Below are positions 1 to 6,167 of a DNA stretch of 12,043 nucleotides, in pieces (within the stretch, counting starts at the first letter, position 1; each line of letters begins with the position of its first letter). This DNA is from an uncultured Gemmataceae bacterium (GTDB lineage: Bacteria > Planctomycetota > Planctomycetia > Gemmatales > Gemmataceae): positions 1-12,043 of the forward strand of contig CAKZUU010000081.1 in NCBI GenBank assembly GCA_937922175.1, given 5' to 3'. The notes beneath the pieces were generated by a model. It saw only the letters and a program-made list of their open reading frames with translations. It had not been told where the DNA came from and did not search any database. A program made the position numbers and the translations under genes.

Positions 1-590
1 GAGAAGACGGATTACGACTGTTGCGCGCCGTCGGCAATCGGTATCAAATGCCCATCGTCACCGAGGTGATGGACACCCGACAAGTCGAGTTGGTCAATCG
101 CTATGCCGACATGCTTCAAATCGGCGCGCGAAATATGCAAAATTTTGAACTTTTGAAAGAAGTCGGTCAGACGAACAAACCCGTGCTGCTCAAGCGGGGA
201 ATGAGCGCAACGGTCAAGGACCTTCTGATGTCGGCGGAATACATTCTTGCCGGCGGGAACAACCAGGTCGTCTTGTGCGAGCGAGGAGTTCGGAGCTTCG
301 AGGACTCGACGCGGAACATGCTCGACCTCGCCGCGGTCCCGAATATCAAAGGCCAGTCGCATCTGCCCGTGATTGTAGATCCGAGCCACGCAACGGGTCG
401 GCCCGACCTCATACCGCCGATGGCTCGGGCCGCAGTGGCCGCCGGAGCCGATGGCATCCATATCGAAGTTCACACTTGTCCGGAAAGGGCCCTGTCCGAT
501 GGCCCCCAAGCGTTGCTCCCCGACCAGTTCGACGCGCTGATGCGAGACGTCCAGGGGCTCGCGAAATTTTTCCACAAAGTTTTGTCCTGA
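1..590 (+). CDS. aroF: 3-deoxy-7-phosphoheptulonate (DAHP) synthase, class I beta type, 3' part
   Basis: This is the C-terminal part of DAHP synthase, the cytoplasmic enzyme that joins phosphoenolpyruvate and erythrose-4-phosphate in the first step of the shikimate pathway. The 5' end is cut by the window edge; the frame is open from base 3, so the TTG at 21 is not a real start. Family motifs visible in order are VTEVMD, LQIGARNMQNF, VLLKRGMSAT, EYILAGGN, VLCERGVRSFE, DPSHATGR and ALSDGPQ. Three of the four metal ligands known in the family can be placed: His in DPSHATGR (codon 387-389), Glu in HIEVH (465-467) and Asp in LSDGPQ (498-500). The Cys ligand would lie in the missing part. The RNMQNF and KRGMSAT motifs favour DAHP synthase over the related KDO-8-phosphate synthase. 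Whether an N-terminal regulatory (ferredoxin-like or chorismate mutase) domain exists cannot be seen. tpiA follows after 18 bases, so the two are probably cotranscribed. Confidence 0.93.
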   Translation, partial: EDGLRLLRAVGNRYQMPIVTEVMDTRQVELVNRYADMLQIGARNMQNFELLKEVGQTNKPVLLKRGMSATVKDLLMSAEYILAGGNNQVVLCERGVRSFEDSTRNMLDLAAVPNIKGQSHLPVIVDPSHATGRPDLIPPMARAAVAAGADGIHIEVHTCPERALSDGPQALLPDQFDALMRDVQGLAKFFHKVLS

Positions 591-608
591 ACCGTCGGAG
601 ATCACGGC

Positions 609-1370
609 ATGACGCGGAGGAAGTTCATCGCAGGAAATTGGAAAATGAACATGACATCCGCCGGTGCGAGGACCTTGGCCGGTGGTGTTCGGGAACGGTT
701 GGCAAATTTTGACCGCGCCGACGTTGCTTTATGTCCGCCGTTCCCCTATCTCGCGCTGGTCGGCGAGGTCATCAAGGGATCGTCCATCGCCGTCGGGGCG
801 CAAAACGTTTATCCCGAATCGCAAGGGGCGTTCACCGGCGAGGTCAATGCCGAGATGCTCGCGGACGTCGGATGTCGGTATGTCATCGTTGGCCACAGCG
901 AACGGCGAACGATTCTTGGCGAAAAGGACGAATTGCTCAATCGCAAGGTGCGACATTCACTCGCGCACGGGCTTCACGTCATCTTCTGTGTTGGCGAGAC
1001 GCTGGAACAACGCGAAGCGAACCAGACGGAGTCGATGCTGGACAATCAACTGACCTGGGGCCTCCGCGAGATCCCTGCCGATCAAATTCCGAACCTGGTC
1101 ATCGCCTACGAGCCGGTGTGGGCCATCGGAACCGGCCGAAATGCGACCGCCGAGCAAGCCCAGCAAGCTCACGTCTTTATTCGTTGGCGTTTCAGCCAAT
1201 TGTATGGCAGCGAAGCGGCTCAACGGCTGGTCATTCAGTATGGCGGGAGCGTCAAACCGGAAAACGCAGCGGAATTGATGCGTCAACCCGATGTCGACGG
1301 AGCTTTGGTCGGAGGAGCTAGCCTCAAGGTCGACTCCTTCGTTGCCATCGTGCAAGCGGCCGGCGGATGA
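609..1370 (+). CDS. tpiA: Triosephosphate isomerase
   Basis: Cytoplasmic TIM-barrel enzyme interconverting dihydroxyacetone phosphate and glyceraldehyde-3-phosphate in glycolysis and gluconeogenesis. The 253-residue length is normal for the family. Catalytic residues are all present: Asn10 and Lys12 in GNWKMN, His96 in VIVGHSERR and the base Glu168 in AYEPVWAIGTG. The phosphate-binding segments YGGSVKPENA and GALVGGASL lie near the C terminus. The ATG at 609 has GGAG eight bases upstream and directly begins the conserved N-terminal strand, so the start is secure. The flexible loop 6 ends in R-N-A (177-179), where the hinge is usually K followed by T, V or S and then A. This is a mild deviation that should not abolish activity. 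It lies 18 bases behind aroF and faces the convergent ThDP-enzyme gene 44 bases away; I see no clear T-tailed terminator in that gap. Confidence 0.97.
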   Translation: MTRRKFIAGNWKMNMTSAGARTLAGGVRERLANFDRADVALCPPFPYLALVGEVIKGSSIAVGAQNVYPESQGAFTGEVNAEMLADVGCRYVIVGHSERRTILGEKDELLNRKVRHSLAHGLHVIFCVGETLEQREANQTESMLDNQLTWGLREIPADQIPNLVIAYEPVWAIGTGRNATAEQAQQAHVFIRWRFSQLYGSEAAQRLVIQYGGSVKPENAAELMRQPDVDGALVGGASLKVDSFVAIVQAAGG

Positions 1371-1414
1371 GGCGGCCTTTCATCCCGAGCTTGCGTCGCG
1401 GGAGACAAGAAAGC

Positions 1415-1999
1415 TTAGCTTTTCGCTCGCGGCTCAACTCCGAGCTCGCGCCGAAGTCGGTCGATCTGCTCGGCCATCGGTCGAGGAGGTTTCGGAGTTT
1501 GTTGTCCTTGCCGGGGACAAAGACGCAGCCAAACGAAGACCGGACCCGTTCCGCGAAAAACCTCGCCAGCCGATTGACGCCAAGTGTCGGCATCCTCAAA
1601 GTGATAAACCCGGGGGAGACCGGCTCCCCGAGCGATCAACGCATAATCCGTCCGACCACCGCCGGGGACCGGTTGACCTCCCGTGATTTCGTATTGACCA
1701 TTGTCGAGCAAAATGACCCACAGATCCGCAGGGTGCTGCGCGATCGTGACGAGGCTACCTAAGTTCATCAACAAACTTCCATCGCCGGTCAGGACTATCA
1801 CTCCCCTTTGCGGCTGCGCCAATGCCAACCCCAAGGCCAGCGCCGTTCCCTGACCCATGCTGGAGGGCATGTAGCAAAAGTCACTCGGAGCATCCGACAG
1901 TTGCGGCCAAACGCTGATCGCGCCCATCGTCGGGATGACGATGCGATCGCCTCGATGGTCAGCGACGACTGCCAGCGCGTCGGACAAAGAGATGGGCAC
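1415..1999 (-). CDS. ThDP-dependent decarboxylase beta subunit (PP domain), sulfopyruvate/phosphonopyruvate decarboxylase-like
   Basis: A 194-residue protein formed by the pyrophosphate-binding domain of a thiamine-diphosphate enzyme. Seen: SSMGQGTALALGLAL (about 46-60), then VLTGDGSLLMNLGSL, with the Mg/diphosphate motif GDG at 72-74 closed by DNG at 99-101. NGQYEITGGQP follows, where relatives have a T/V-G-N/G-Q segment. The GDGSLLMNLGSL stretch closely resembles the ComE subunit of archaeal sulfopyruvate decarboxylase as I remember it; phosphonopyruvate and related 2-oxoacid decarboxylases share the layout. The start is GTG at 1999, with GGAG in the last codons of the alpha gene nine bases upstream and a 6-base gap after the alpha stop. 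This indicates translational coupling. The C-terminal tail (about 162-194) is Pro/Arg-rich and charged. No other coenzyme M or phosphonate genes are nearby, so the substrate is unknown; a 2-oxoacid is the safe inference. Confidence 0.85.
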   Translation of the reverse strand: MPISLSDALAVVADHRGDRIVIPTMGAISVWPQLSDAPSDFCYMPSSMGQGTALALGLALAQPQRGVIVLTGDGSLLMNLGSLVTIAQHPADLWVILLDNGQYEITGGQPVPGGGRTDYALIARGAGLPRVYHFEDADTWRQSAGEVFRGTGPVFVWLRLCPRQGQQTPKPPRPMAEQIDRLRRELGVEPRAKS

Positions 2000-2005
2000 G
2001 ACGAG

Positions 2006-2488
2006 TCACTCCGGGAGAAGTACGGCACCAGCTTTGCCACTGGTCACGATCGATTCGAGCGCTTGTTCCCAACTCTCGCGGGTAAAGGCGGGCTGGAGAA
2101 GATGGTAAGGCAGCCGCCAGGCTTGCAGAATCGGTTCGGTGAATGCCGGGCAAGTGTCCTGGCTCTGGCCCTGTCGGAACGCGAGATATCCCCGCACTCC
2201 CACGACCAGGACCAAAGGTAATTTCAGATCGTGGACAACATTCCGCAACGCGTCGCCCGATTCAAAAAGCCCCGTGCATTGCAGAACGACGAGAGGCTTT
2301 GCTCCACCGAGCATCAGCCCGGCCGCGATGCCGATGGCTTCGCCTTCGCGAGTTGGTCGTATCAAACGAGGCGAGCCGGCAGCTGCGAGATCCTGGTCCC
2401 ATCGGCCCGTCTCGCTGTCGGGAAGGTAAACGACGTGTGTGAACCCGAGCCGGCGAAGCCCCGCGAGCAATTCAGGACCTGTCATCAT
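2006..2488 (-). CDS. ThDP-dependent decarboxylase alpha subunit (Pyr domain), ComD-like
   Basis: A 160-residue protein corresponding to the pyrimidine-binding domain of a split ThDP decarboxylase, the natural partner of the PP-domain protein encoded directly downstream. Seen: a Rossmann-like start with YLPDSETG (21-28), then RPTREGEAIGIAAGLMLGG (44-62). Glu48 there is the likely glutamate that activates the cofactor by contacting the aminopyrimidine. PLVVLQCTGLFESGDALRNV and LPLVLVVGVRG follow, as in the alpha subunits of sulfopyruvate decarboxylase and the N-terminal half of phosphonopyruvate decarboxylase. The active sites would form at the interface with the beta subunit. Start choice is uncertain: ATG at 2488 and ATG at 2485 are adjacent, while GTG (2491) and TTG (2497) extend the frame upstream. 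GAGAG lies just before the two ATGs. A GC-rich hairpin sits immediately upstream. The cytochrome gene ends 70 bases before this start on the same strand. Confidence 0.83.
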   Translation of the reverse strand: MMTGPELLAGLRRLGFTHVVYLPDSETGRWDQDLAAAGSPRLIRPTREGEAIGIAAGLMLGGAKPLVVLQCTGLFESGDALRNVVHDLKLPLVLVVGVRGYLAFRQGQSQDTCPAFTEPILQAWRLPYHLLQPAFTRESWEQALESIVTSGKAGAVLLPE

Positions 2489-2497
2489 CACTCTCAA

Positions 2498-2532
2498 GGG
2501 CGAAGCGAGCCGGCAACACTGCCGGCCCGCCC
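2498..2532 (-). promoter_or_regulatory. GC-rich stem-loop between cytochrome c and the ThDP alpha gene
   Basis: GCCGGC at 2509-2514 and 2521-2526 form a 6-bp stem with a 6-base loop. GGGCG at 2498-2502 can pair with CGCCC at 2528-2532 as an outer stem with an asymmetric internal loop. In the minus-strand transcript the structure ends about 10 bases before the alpha start codons. No T-run follows it in that direction (the only T-run, complementary to 2551-2555, comes before the hairpin), so it does not look like an intrinsic terminator. It could be an mRNA-processing, stability or translation-control element. Function is inferred only. Confidence 0.3.
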
Positions 2533-2558
2533 GGAGTCAGACGAGAGAACAAAAAGGG

Positions 2559-2930
2559 TCAATCGGCAGGCTTGTGGTCGTTGTGGCATTTCATGCAATT
2601 AGTAGCGGCTCGCAGCTTGGCGCCGGCACTCGCATCACCATTGACGATGGCTTTCGCATGCTTGAGAATTTCGTCGTTTTTCTCCTTCCACTTTTCCGCA
2701 CTTCCGCGCGGAGCGTCATTCTTTGCCAAGTCTTCGTAGAGAGCCAACAGTTTTTCAGCATCCTCTTTCGTTCCCTTCCCACCGGCGACTTTTGCCAGCA
2801 GACTGTTCGCCCCACCGCCGTGGGCCGCTTTCATGACCTGTTTGATCGTCTTTTTCTCGACAGCTTGAACCGAGCACACGACGCCCATCAACGCCATCGT
2901 CGCCGCGGTTGCCGCGATCCACTTGCGCAT
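2559..2930 (-). CDS. Secreted class II-type monohaem cytochrome c (c'/c556-like)
   Basis: A 123-residue exported protein. Residues 1-23 form a signal peptide (MRKW, a hydrophobic core, then VQA before VEKK), so the mature protein is periplasmic. A single haem motif CMKCH lies at 112-116, seven residues from the C terminus. This C-terminal placement, with helix-forming Lys/Glu/Ala-rich sequence before it (about 25-108), is typical of class II cytochromes c, which are four-helix bundles. Met33 in the first predicted helix could be the second iron ligand, as in low-spin c556 proteins; that is inference. It would carry electrons, or in a c'-like form bind small gases, in the periplasm. ATG 2930 is supported by AAGGAG (complement of 2940-2945) nine bases upstream. 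It is the first gene of the minus-strand block and is transcribed divergently from queG. The redox partner cannot be identified from this window. Confidence 0.85.
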   Translation of the reverse strand: MRKWIAATAATMALMGVVCSVQAVEKKTIKQVMKAAHGGGANSLLAKVAGGKGTKEDAEKLLALYEDLAKNDAPRGSAEKWKEKNDEILKHAKAIVNGDASAGAKLRAATNCMKCHNDHKPAD

Positions 2931-2981
2931 TGTACCTCGCTCCTTGTTGAGTAAATACCCGAATCACAGCTCCAACTTGCC

Positions 2982-3001
2982 GCGAGGGAAAAACCCCTCG
3001 C
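2982..3001. repeat. Perfect 7-bp inverted repeat in the divergent intergenic region
   Basis: GCGAGGG (2982-2988) and CCCTCGC (2995-3001) are exact reverse complements around the 6-base spacer AAAAAC. The repeat lies 51 bases upstream of the cytochrome ATG and 77 bases upstream of the queG ATG. Neither side is followed by a T-run in its transcript, so it is not a normal terminator. It may be an operator for a dimeric regulator or a 5'-UTR hairpin of the cytochrome mRNA. Confidence 0.4.
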
Positions 3002-3042
3002 CATTGTGGACGAGCTGCGCGTCGTCCTCATTCAAGTTCTTT

Positions 3043-3072
3043 TTGCAAGTCACGGAGCGATGGCATCATAAT
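3043..3072 (+). promoter_or_regulatory. Probable sigma-70-type promoter of queG, giving a leaderless mRNA
   Basis: TTGCAA (3043-3048) matches the -35 consensus at four of six bases and CATAAT (3067-3072) matches the -10 consensus at five of six, with an 18-base spacer. Only six bases (3073-3078) separate the -10 box from the queG ATG at 3079, so the expected transcription start falls on or next to the start codon. This agrees with the lack of a well-placed Shine-Dalgarno sequence: the nearest GGAG ends more than 20 bases upstream. Confidence 0.45.
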
Positions 3073-3078
3073 GACAGC

Positions 3079-4275
3079 ATGGGTGTACTGGAAGAGGCCA
3101 TTCGGGAAAATTCGCACGCCTTGGGCTTCTCGCTCGTGGGGATTGCACCGGCGTCGGACGCGGATAGCTTCGCGCTGTACCAATCGTGGGTCAATGCGGG
3201 CTTTGCCGGCGAAATGCGGTTTATGGTCGATCATCCCGAGAGGCGACAGCATCCTCGCTCGATTCTGCCCACTGTCCGCAGCGTGATTATGGTGGGGATG
3301 GAGTACGCCCAATTCCAAAGCGATCGAAATGCCTCTCCCTCCATGTCGGCTCAGCCGAAGCACGATCGTACGGGATGTGCCGGGATTCCGACCCAGCCAG
3401 AAACGGAATCGAATATCCCCGTCAAAATCTCCCGATATGCTGTCGGGAGGGATTACCATCAAATTCTTAAAGAACGGCTGAACCGTCTCTTGGCTTGGTT
3501 AAAGAGCGAAGTTCCAAACTGTGACGGTCGTGCCGTCGTCGATACCGCACCTTTGTTAGAGCGGGATTTTGCCCGTCGGGCGGGTTTAGGCTGGATCGGC
3601 AAAAATGCCATGCTCATCAACAAGCGTTTGGGGAGCTATCTCTTCCTCGGGGCATTGTTGACGACGTTGGAACTGACACCGGACTCGCCTCAAGTCGCGA
3701 CCCACTGCGGGACGTGTACGGCGTGTTTGACCGCCTGCCCGACGTCGGCCCTTGTCGAACCGGGTCGCCTCGATGCCCGACGTTGCATCAGCTATCTCAC
3801 GATCGAGTTGCGCGGTCCGATCCCCCAAGACCTCCGCGCCGATCTCGATGGTTGGCTCTTCGGCTGCGACGTTTGTCAGGAGGTCTGCCCCTGGAACCGG
3901 CACGCGACCGCGGACGTTGAGTGGTTCGATGCTCTCCAGATCGTGCAGTTGGACGAAGAGACGTTTCAGAGGCAATTTCGTGGCACGGCCTTGCAGCGGA
4001 CCAAACGACAGGGACTCGTCCGGAATGCAGCCGTGATTCTCGGAGAGCGGGGCGATCTTCGCGCCCTCGAACCGCTGCGAAAATGTTGCCAAGACAGCGA
4101 CCCAGTGATTCGAGAGGCGGCACGGTGGGCCATTCAACAAATCGTCGAACGTTCAAACCGCCTCTCCCCCACGCCCACGTCTGCTCATTCGGCGTTATCC
4201 TCAAAGCCCGAATCCTCGTCCGAAAGGTGTCTCGAGGCGGCGGATTCATCCCGGAAGTGCGACCAGAACTTATGA
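3079..4275 (+). CDS. queG: Epoxyqueuosine reductase QueG
   Basis: Cytoplasmic cobalamin- and iron-sulfur-dependent enzyme that reduces epoxyqueuosine to queuosine in the wobble position of GUN-decoding tRNAs, the last step of queuosine synthesis. The 398-residue protein has the N-terminal cobalamin-binding part (LGFSLVGIAPA, 14-25; RYAVGRDYH, 119-127; VVDTAPLLERDFARRAGLGWIGKN, 153-176). Two [4Fe-4S] clusters are supported by all eight cysteines: 210, 213, 216, 220, 236, 263, 266 and 270. His127 and Asp155 are 28 residues apart, as are the reported active-site His106 and Asp134 of the Streptococcus QueG. A HEAT-like C-terminal segment (VRNAAVILGERGDLRALEPL) is also present. The frame runs upstream to 2923, but homology begins at ATG 3079. 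Odd points are a polar insert (about 78-113) before the VKISRYAVGRDYH segment and a Ser/Pro-rich tail (about 360-398). It is not functionally tied to its neighbours. Confidence 0.93.
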   Translation: MGVLEEAIRENSHALGFSLVGIAPASDADSFALYQSWVNAGFAGEMRFMVDHPERRQHPRSILPTVRSVIMVGMEYAQFQSDRNASPSMSAQPKHDRTGCAGIPTQPETESNIPVKISRYAVGRDYHQILKERLNRLLAWLKSEVPNCDGRAVVDTAPLLERDFARRAGLGWIGKNAMLINKRLGSYLFLGALLTTLELTPDSPQVATHCGTCTACLTACPTSALVEPGRLDARRCISYLTIELRGPIPQDLRADLDGWLFGCDVCQEVCPWNRHATADVEWFDALQIVQLDEETFQRQFRGTALQRTKRQGLVRNAAVILGERGDLRALEPLRKCCQDSDPVIREAARWAIQQIVERSNRLSPTPTSAHSALSSKPESSSERCLEAADSSRKCDQNL

Positions 4276-4302
4276 AATCTCGCTGAGAAGCGGTTCCGAC
4301 GC

Positions 4303-4339
4303 TTGGAATGTGAGGCGGCTGGGCGATACTTTGTATATA
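4303..4339 (+). promoter_or_regulatory. Candidate promoter of the gsp operon
   Basis: TTGGAA (4303-4308; four of six -35 matches) is followed after 16 bases by GATACT (4325-4330; four of six -10 matches). An AT-rich TATATAT (4334-4340) follows in an otherwise GC-rich stretch. It lies in the 118-base gap between queG and gspE, about 60 bases before the gspE ATG, which suits a short leader. The match is modest and the call rests mainly on position. Confidence 0.3.
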
Positions 4340-4393
4340 TCGCCGGGGTTTGTTTGCGAAACCCACCGATGCCCCGGAACGAGGCCCCCAACG

Positions 4394-6100
4394 ATGCAAT
4401 TGGTTCAGCGGCTTGTGCAGAAAGGCTTGTTGACCGAAGCCGATTCGGCTCGGGTTACCGAATTGGCCGCCTCCCTCCCCGATCGACCCATTCACGAAAT
4501 CCTCATCGATCGGGGTTTTGTCAAAGAAGAGGCGGTCCTGACGGCCCTGGCCGAGGAGTTCGGCCTTGAATTGGTCGATCTGTCACAAATGAAAATCGAC
4601 TCACAGACACTCGCGTCGATGCCGCAACGTCTCGTGCATCGGCGCAATTTGATGCCGTTGGCCCGTGACAACGGCACTCTGGTCGTGGCGACCGGTAATC
4701 CGTTCGACGTCACGTCCCTCGACGAATTACAAACGCTGACCGGTTTGCACATCCACCCGGTACTGGCAAGCCCGCGAGAAATCGCTCGGCAGATCAAGTT
4801 GCATTTTGGCGTTGGCGGTGACACGGTGACGGCCCTGGTCCAAGAACGAGGTGAGGAAGAAGTTGAACTGCTAGAGGGGATCGAAGCGGACGACAGCGAG
4901 TTGGCAAAGGAAGCGCAGGAAGCCTCCGTGGTCAGGCTGGTCAACCAGATCCTCATTGAAGCGGCCAACGAGCGAGCCAGCGACATCCATATCGAACCGC
5001 AGGAAAAATCTCTGATCATCCGCTACCGGATCGACGGCTTGTTGCAAACGCAGATTCTTCCGCCGGAGATTGTGCGGTTTCAGGCGGCGATCATTAGCCG
5101 CATCAAGATCATGTCTCGATTGAACATTGCCGAGCGACGCCTGCCGCAAGACGGCCGAATCAAGATGAAAGTGCAGGGTCGGGAAATCGATGTTCGCGTG
5201 TCGATCATCCCCATGATTCATGGCGAGGGGGTCGTCATGCGCTTGTTGGACAAAGGCCGAATGGTCTTTGACTTGGCCAATGTTGGCATGCTGCCCGACA
5301 TTTACACGACGTTCAAAAAACTAATTGATCTACCCCACGGGATTGTGTTGGTCACCGGGCCCACAGGCTCGGGGAAATCGACAACCCTGTATTCGGCGCT
5401 GAATGAAATCAAAGACGAGACGTTGAAGATCATCACCGTTGAGGATCCGGTCGAATATCAACAGCCGGGTATCAGTCAGATCCAAGTTCACTCAAAAATC
5501 GGTTTGACCTTTGCGGCGGCGCTGCGCAGCATCCTTCGGCACGACCCGGATGTGATCCTGATCGGCGAAATGCGCGACTTAGAAACGGCAGAGGCGGCGA
5601 TCCAAGCCTCGTTGACGGGTCACCTGGTTTTCAGCACGTTGCATACCAATGATGCACCGAGCGCCTTCACCCGCATGATCGATATGGGTGTGGAGCCGTT
5701 CTTGGTCGGAAGCACCGTTGAGGGGGTGATGGCGCAGAGACTGGTCCGAACCATCTGTCCCAACTGCAAGGAGGCATTTGAGATCCCCGTCGTCGATCTT
5801 CCAAGTGATTTTCCCGTGGAGGATCGTTCGCAACCGACGATCACGCTCTGGCGTGGGGCAGGTTGCCGATCTTGCCGGCAAACGGGTTTCCGCGGCCGCA
5901 CGGGGATTCATGAGTTAATGGTAACAGGGGACGCGATCCGTGAAATGGTGGTGCAACGGGTCAATGCCGCTGCCATTCGCCGCGAGGCTCTAAAGAACGG
6001 AATGATCACCCTGCGACAGGATGGTTGGCGCAAGGTGCTGATGGGGATCACCACGGTCGACGAGGTAGCTCGGGTGACCGCCGGGGACATTGTGATGTGA
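4394..6100 (+). CDS. gspE: Type II secretion system ATPase GspE
   Basis: Cytoplasmic hexameric ATPase that drives pseudopilus assembly in the type II secretion system, docking on GspL and GspF. The 568-residue protein begins with an MshEN-type N-terminal domain (about 1-140: IHEILIDRGFVKEEAVLTAL, later RRNLMPLARDNGTLVVATGNP); such domains bind c-di-GMP in some relatives. The catalytic core has Walker A GPTGSGKST (322-330), an Asp-box region with ITVEDPVEY (347-355), Walker B ILIGEMRD (388-395) and the His box GHLVFSTLHTND (409-420). A zinc-binding tetracysteine motif follows: CPNC (455-458) and CRSC (491-494). GspE and PilB of type IV pili are very alike; the pseudopilin and GspK genes downstream decide for GspE. 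The start is ATG 4394, with GAGG about 10 bases upstream; the open frame extends to a GTG at 4310 that overlaps the candidate promoter and adds no family sequence. First gene of the operon. Confidence 0.95.
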   Translation: MQLVQRLVQKGLLTEADSARVTELAASLPDRPIHEILIDRGFVKEEAVLTALAEEFGLELVDLSQMKIDSQTLASMPQRLVHRRNLMPLARDNGTLVVATGNPFDVTSLDELQTLTGLHIHPVLASPREIARQIKLHFGVGGDTVTALVQERGEEEVELLEGIEADDSELAKEAQEASVVRLVNQILIEAANERASDIHIEPQEKSLIIRYRIDGLLQTQILPPEIVRFQAAIISRIKIMSRLNIAERRLPQDGRIKMKVQGREIDVRVSIIPMIHGEGVVMRLLDKGRMVFDLANVGMLPDIYTTFKKLIDLPHGIVLVTGPTGSGKSTTLYSALNEIKDETLKIITVEDPVEYQQPGISQIQVHSKIGLTFAAALRSILRHDPDVILIGEMRDLETAEAAIQASLTGHLVFSTLHTNDAPSAFTRMIDMGVEPFLVGSTVEGVMAQRLVRTICPNCKEAFEIPVVDLPSDFPVEDRSQPTITLWRGAGCRSCRQTGFRGRTGIHELMVTGDAIREMVVQRVNAAAIRREALKNGMITLRQDGWRKVLMGITTVDEVARVTAGDIVM

Positions 6101-6167
6101 TCGGGATCGGACGCGCCAGCACGCGTCGACCGCAGTGCCGAACGGCGACGAATTGAGCGAGAATCGG

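Noticed and set aside
12..605. 197-codon open frame on the minus strand opposite aroF
   Set aside because: The plus strand carries unmistakable DAHP synthase motifs over the same bases; the reverse frame has none.
1371..1414. Possible bidirectional terminator between tpiA and the ThDP beta gene
   Set aside because: AAAGCT/AGCTTT around 1410-1422 would leave a one-base loop, and CCCG/CGGG gives only four pairs; neither is a credible intrinsic terminator.
2439..2954. 171-codon plus-strand frame over the cytochrome c gene
   Set aside because: The minus strand encodes a signal peptide, CXXCH motif and an AAGGAG ribosome site; the plus frame is a shadow.
2923..3078. In-frame N-terminal extension of queG by 52 codons
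   Set aside because: The extension has no QueG similarity, overlaps the cytochrome start and would cover the promoter and inverted repeat. Family sequence begins at ATG 3079.
4310..4393. 28-codon upstream extension of gspE from a GTG
   Set aside because: The ATG at 4394 starts the MshEN domain and has a purine-rich site; the extension overlaps the candidate promoter.
3797..4495. 232-codon minus-strand frame opposite the queG 3' half and the gspE start
   Set aside because: Arg/Gly/Pro-rich antisense frame that spans two real plus-strand genes; no motif or ribosome site found.
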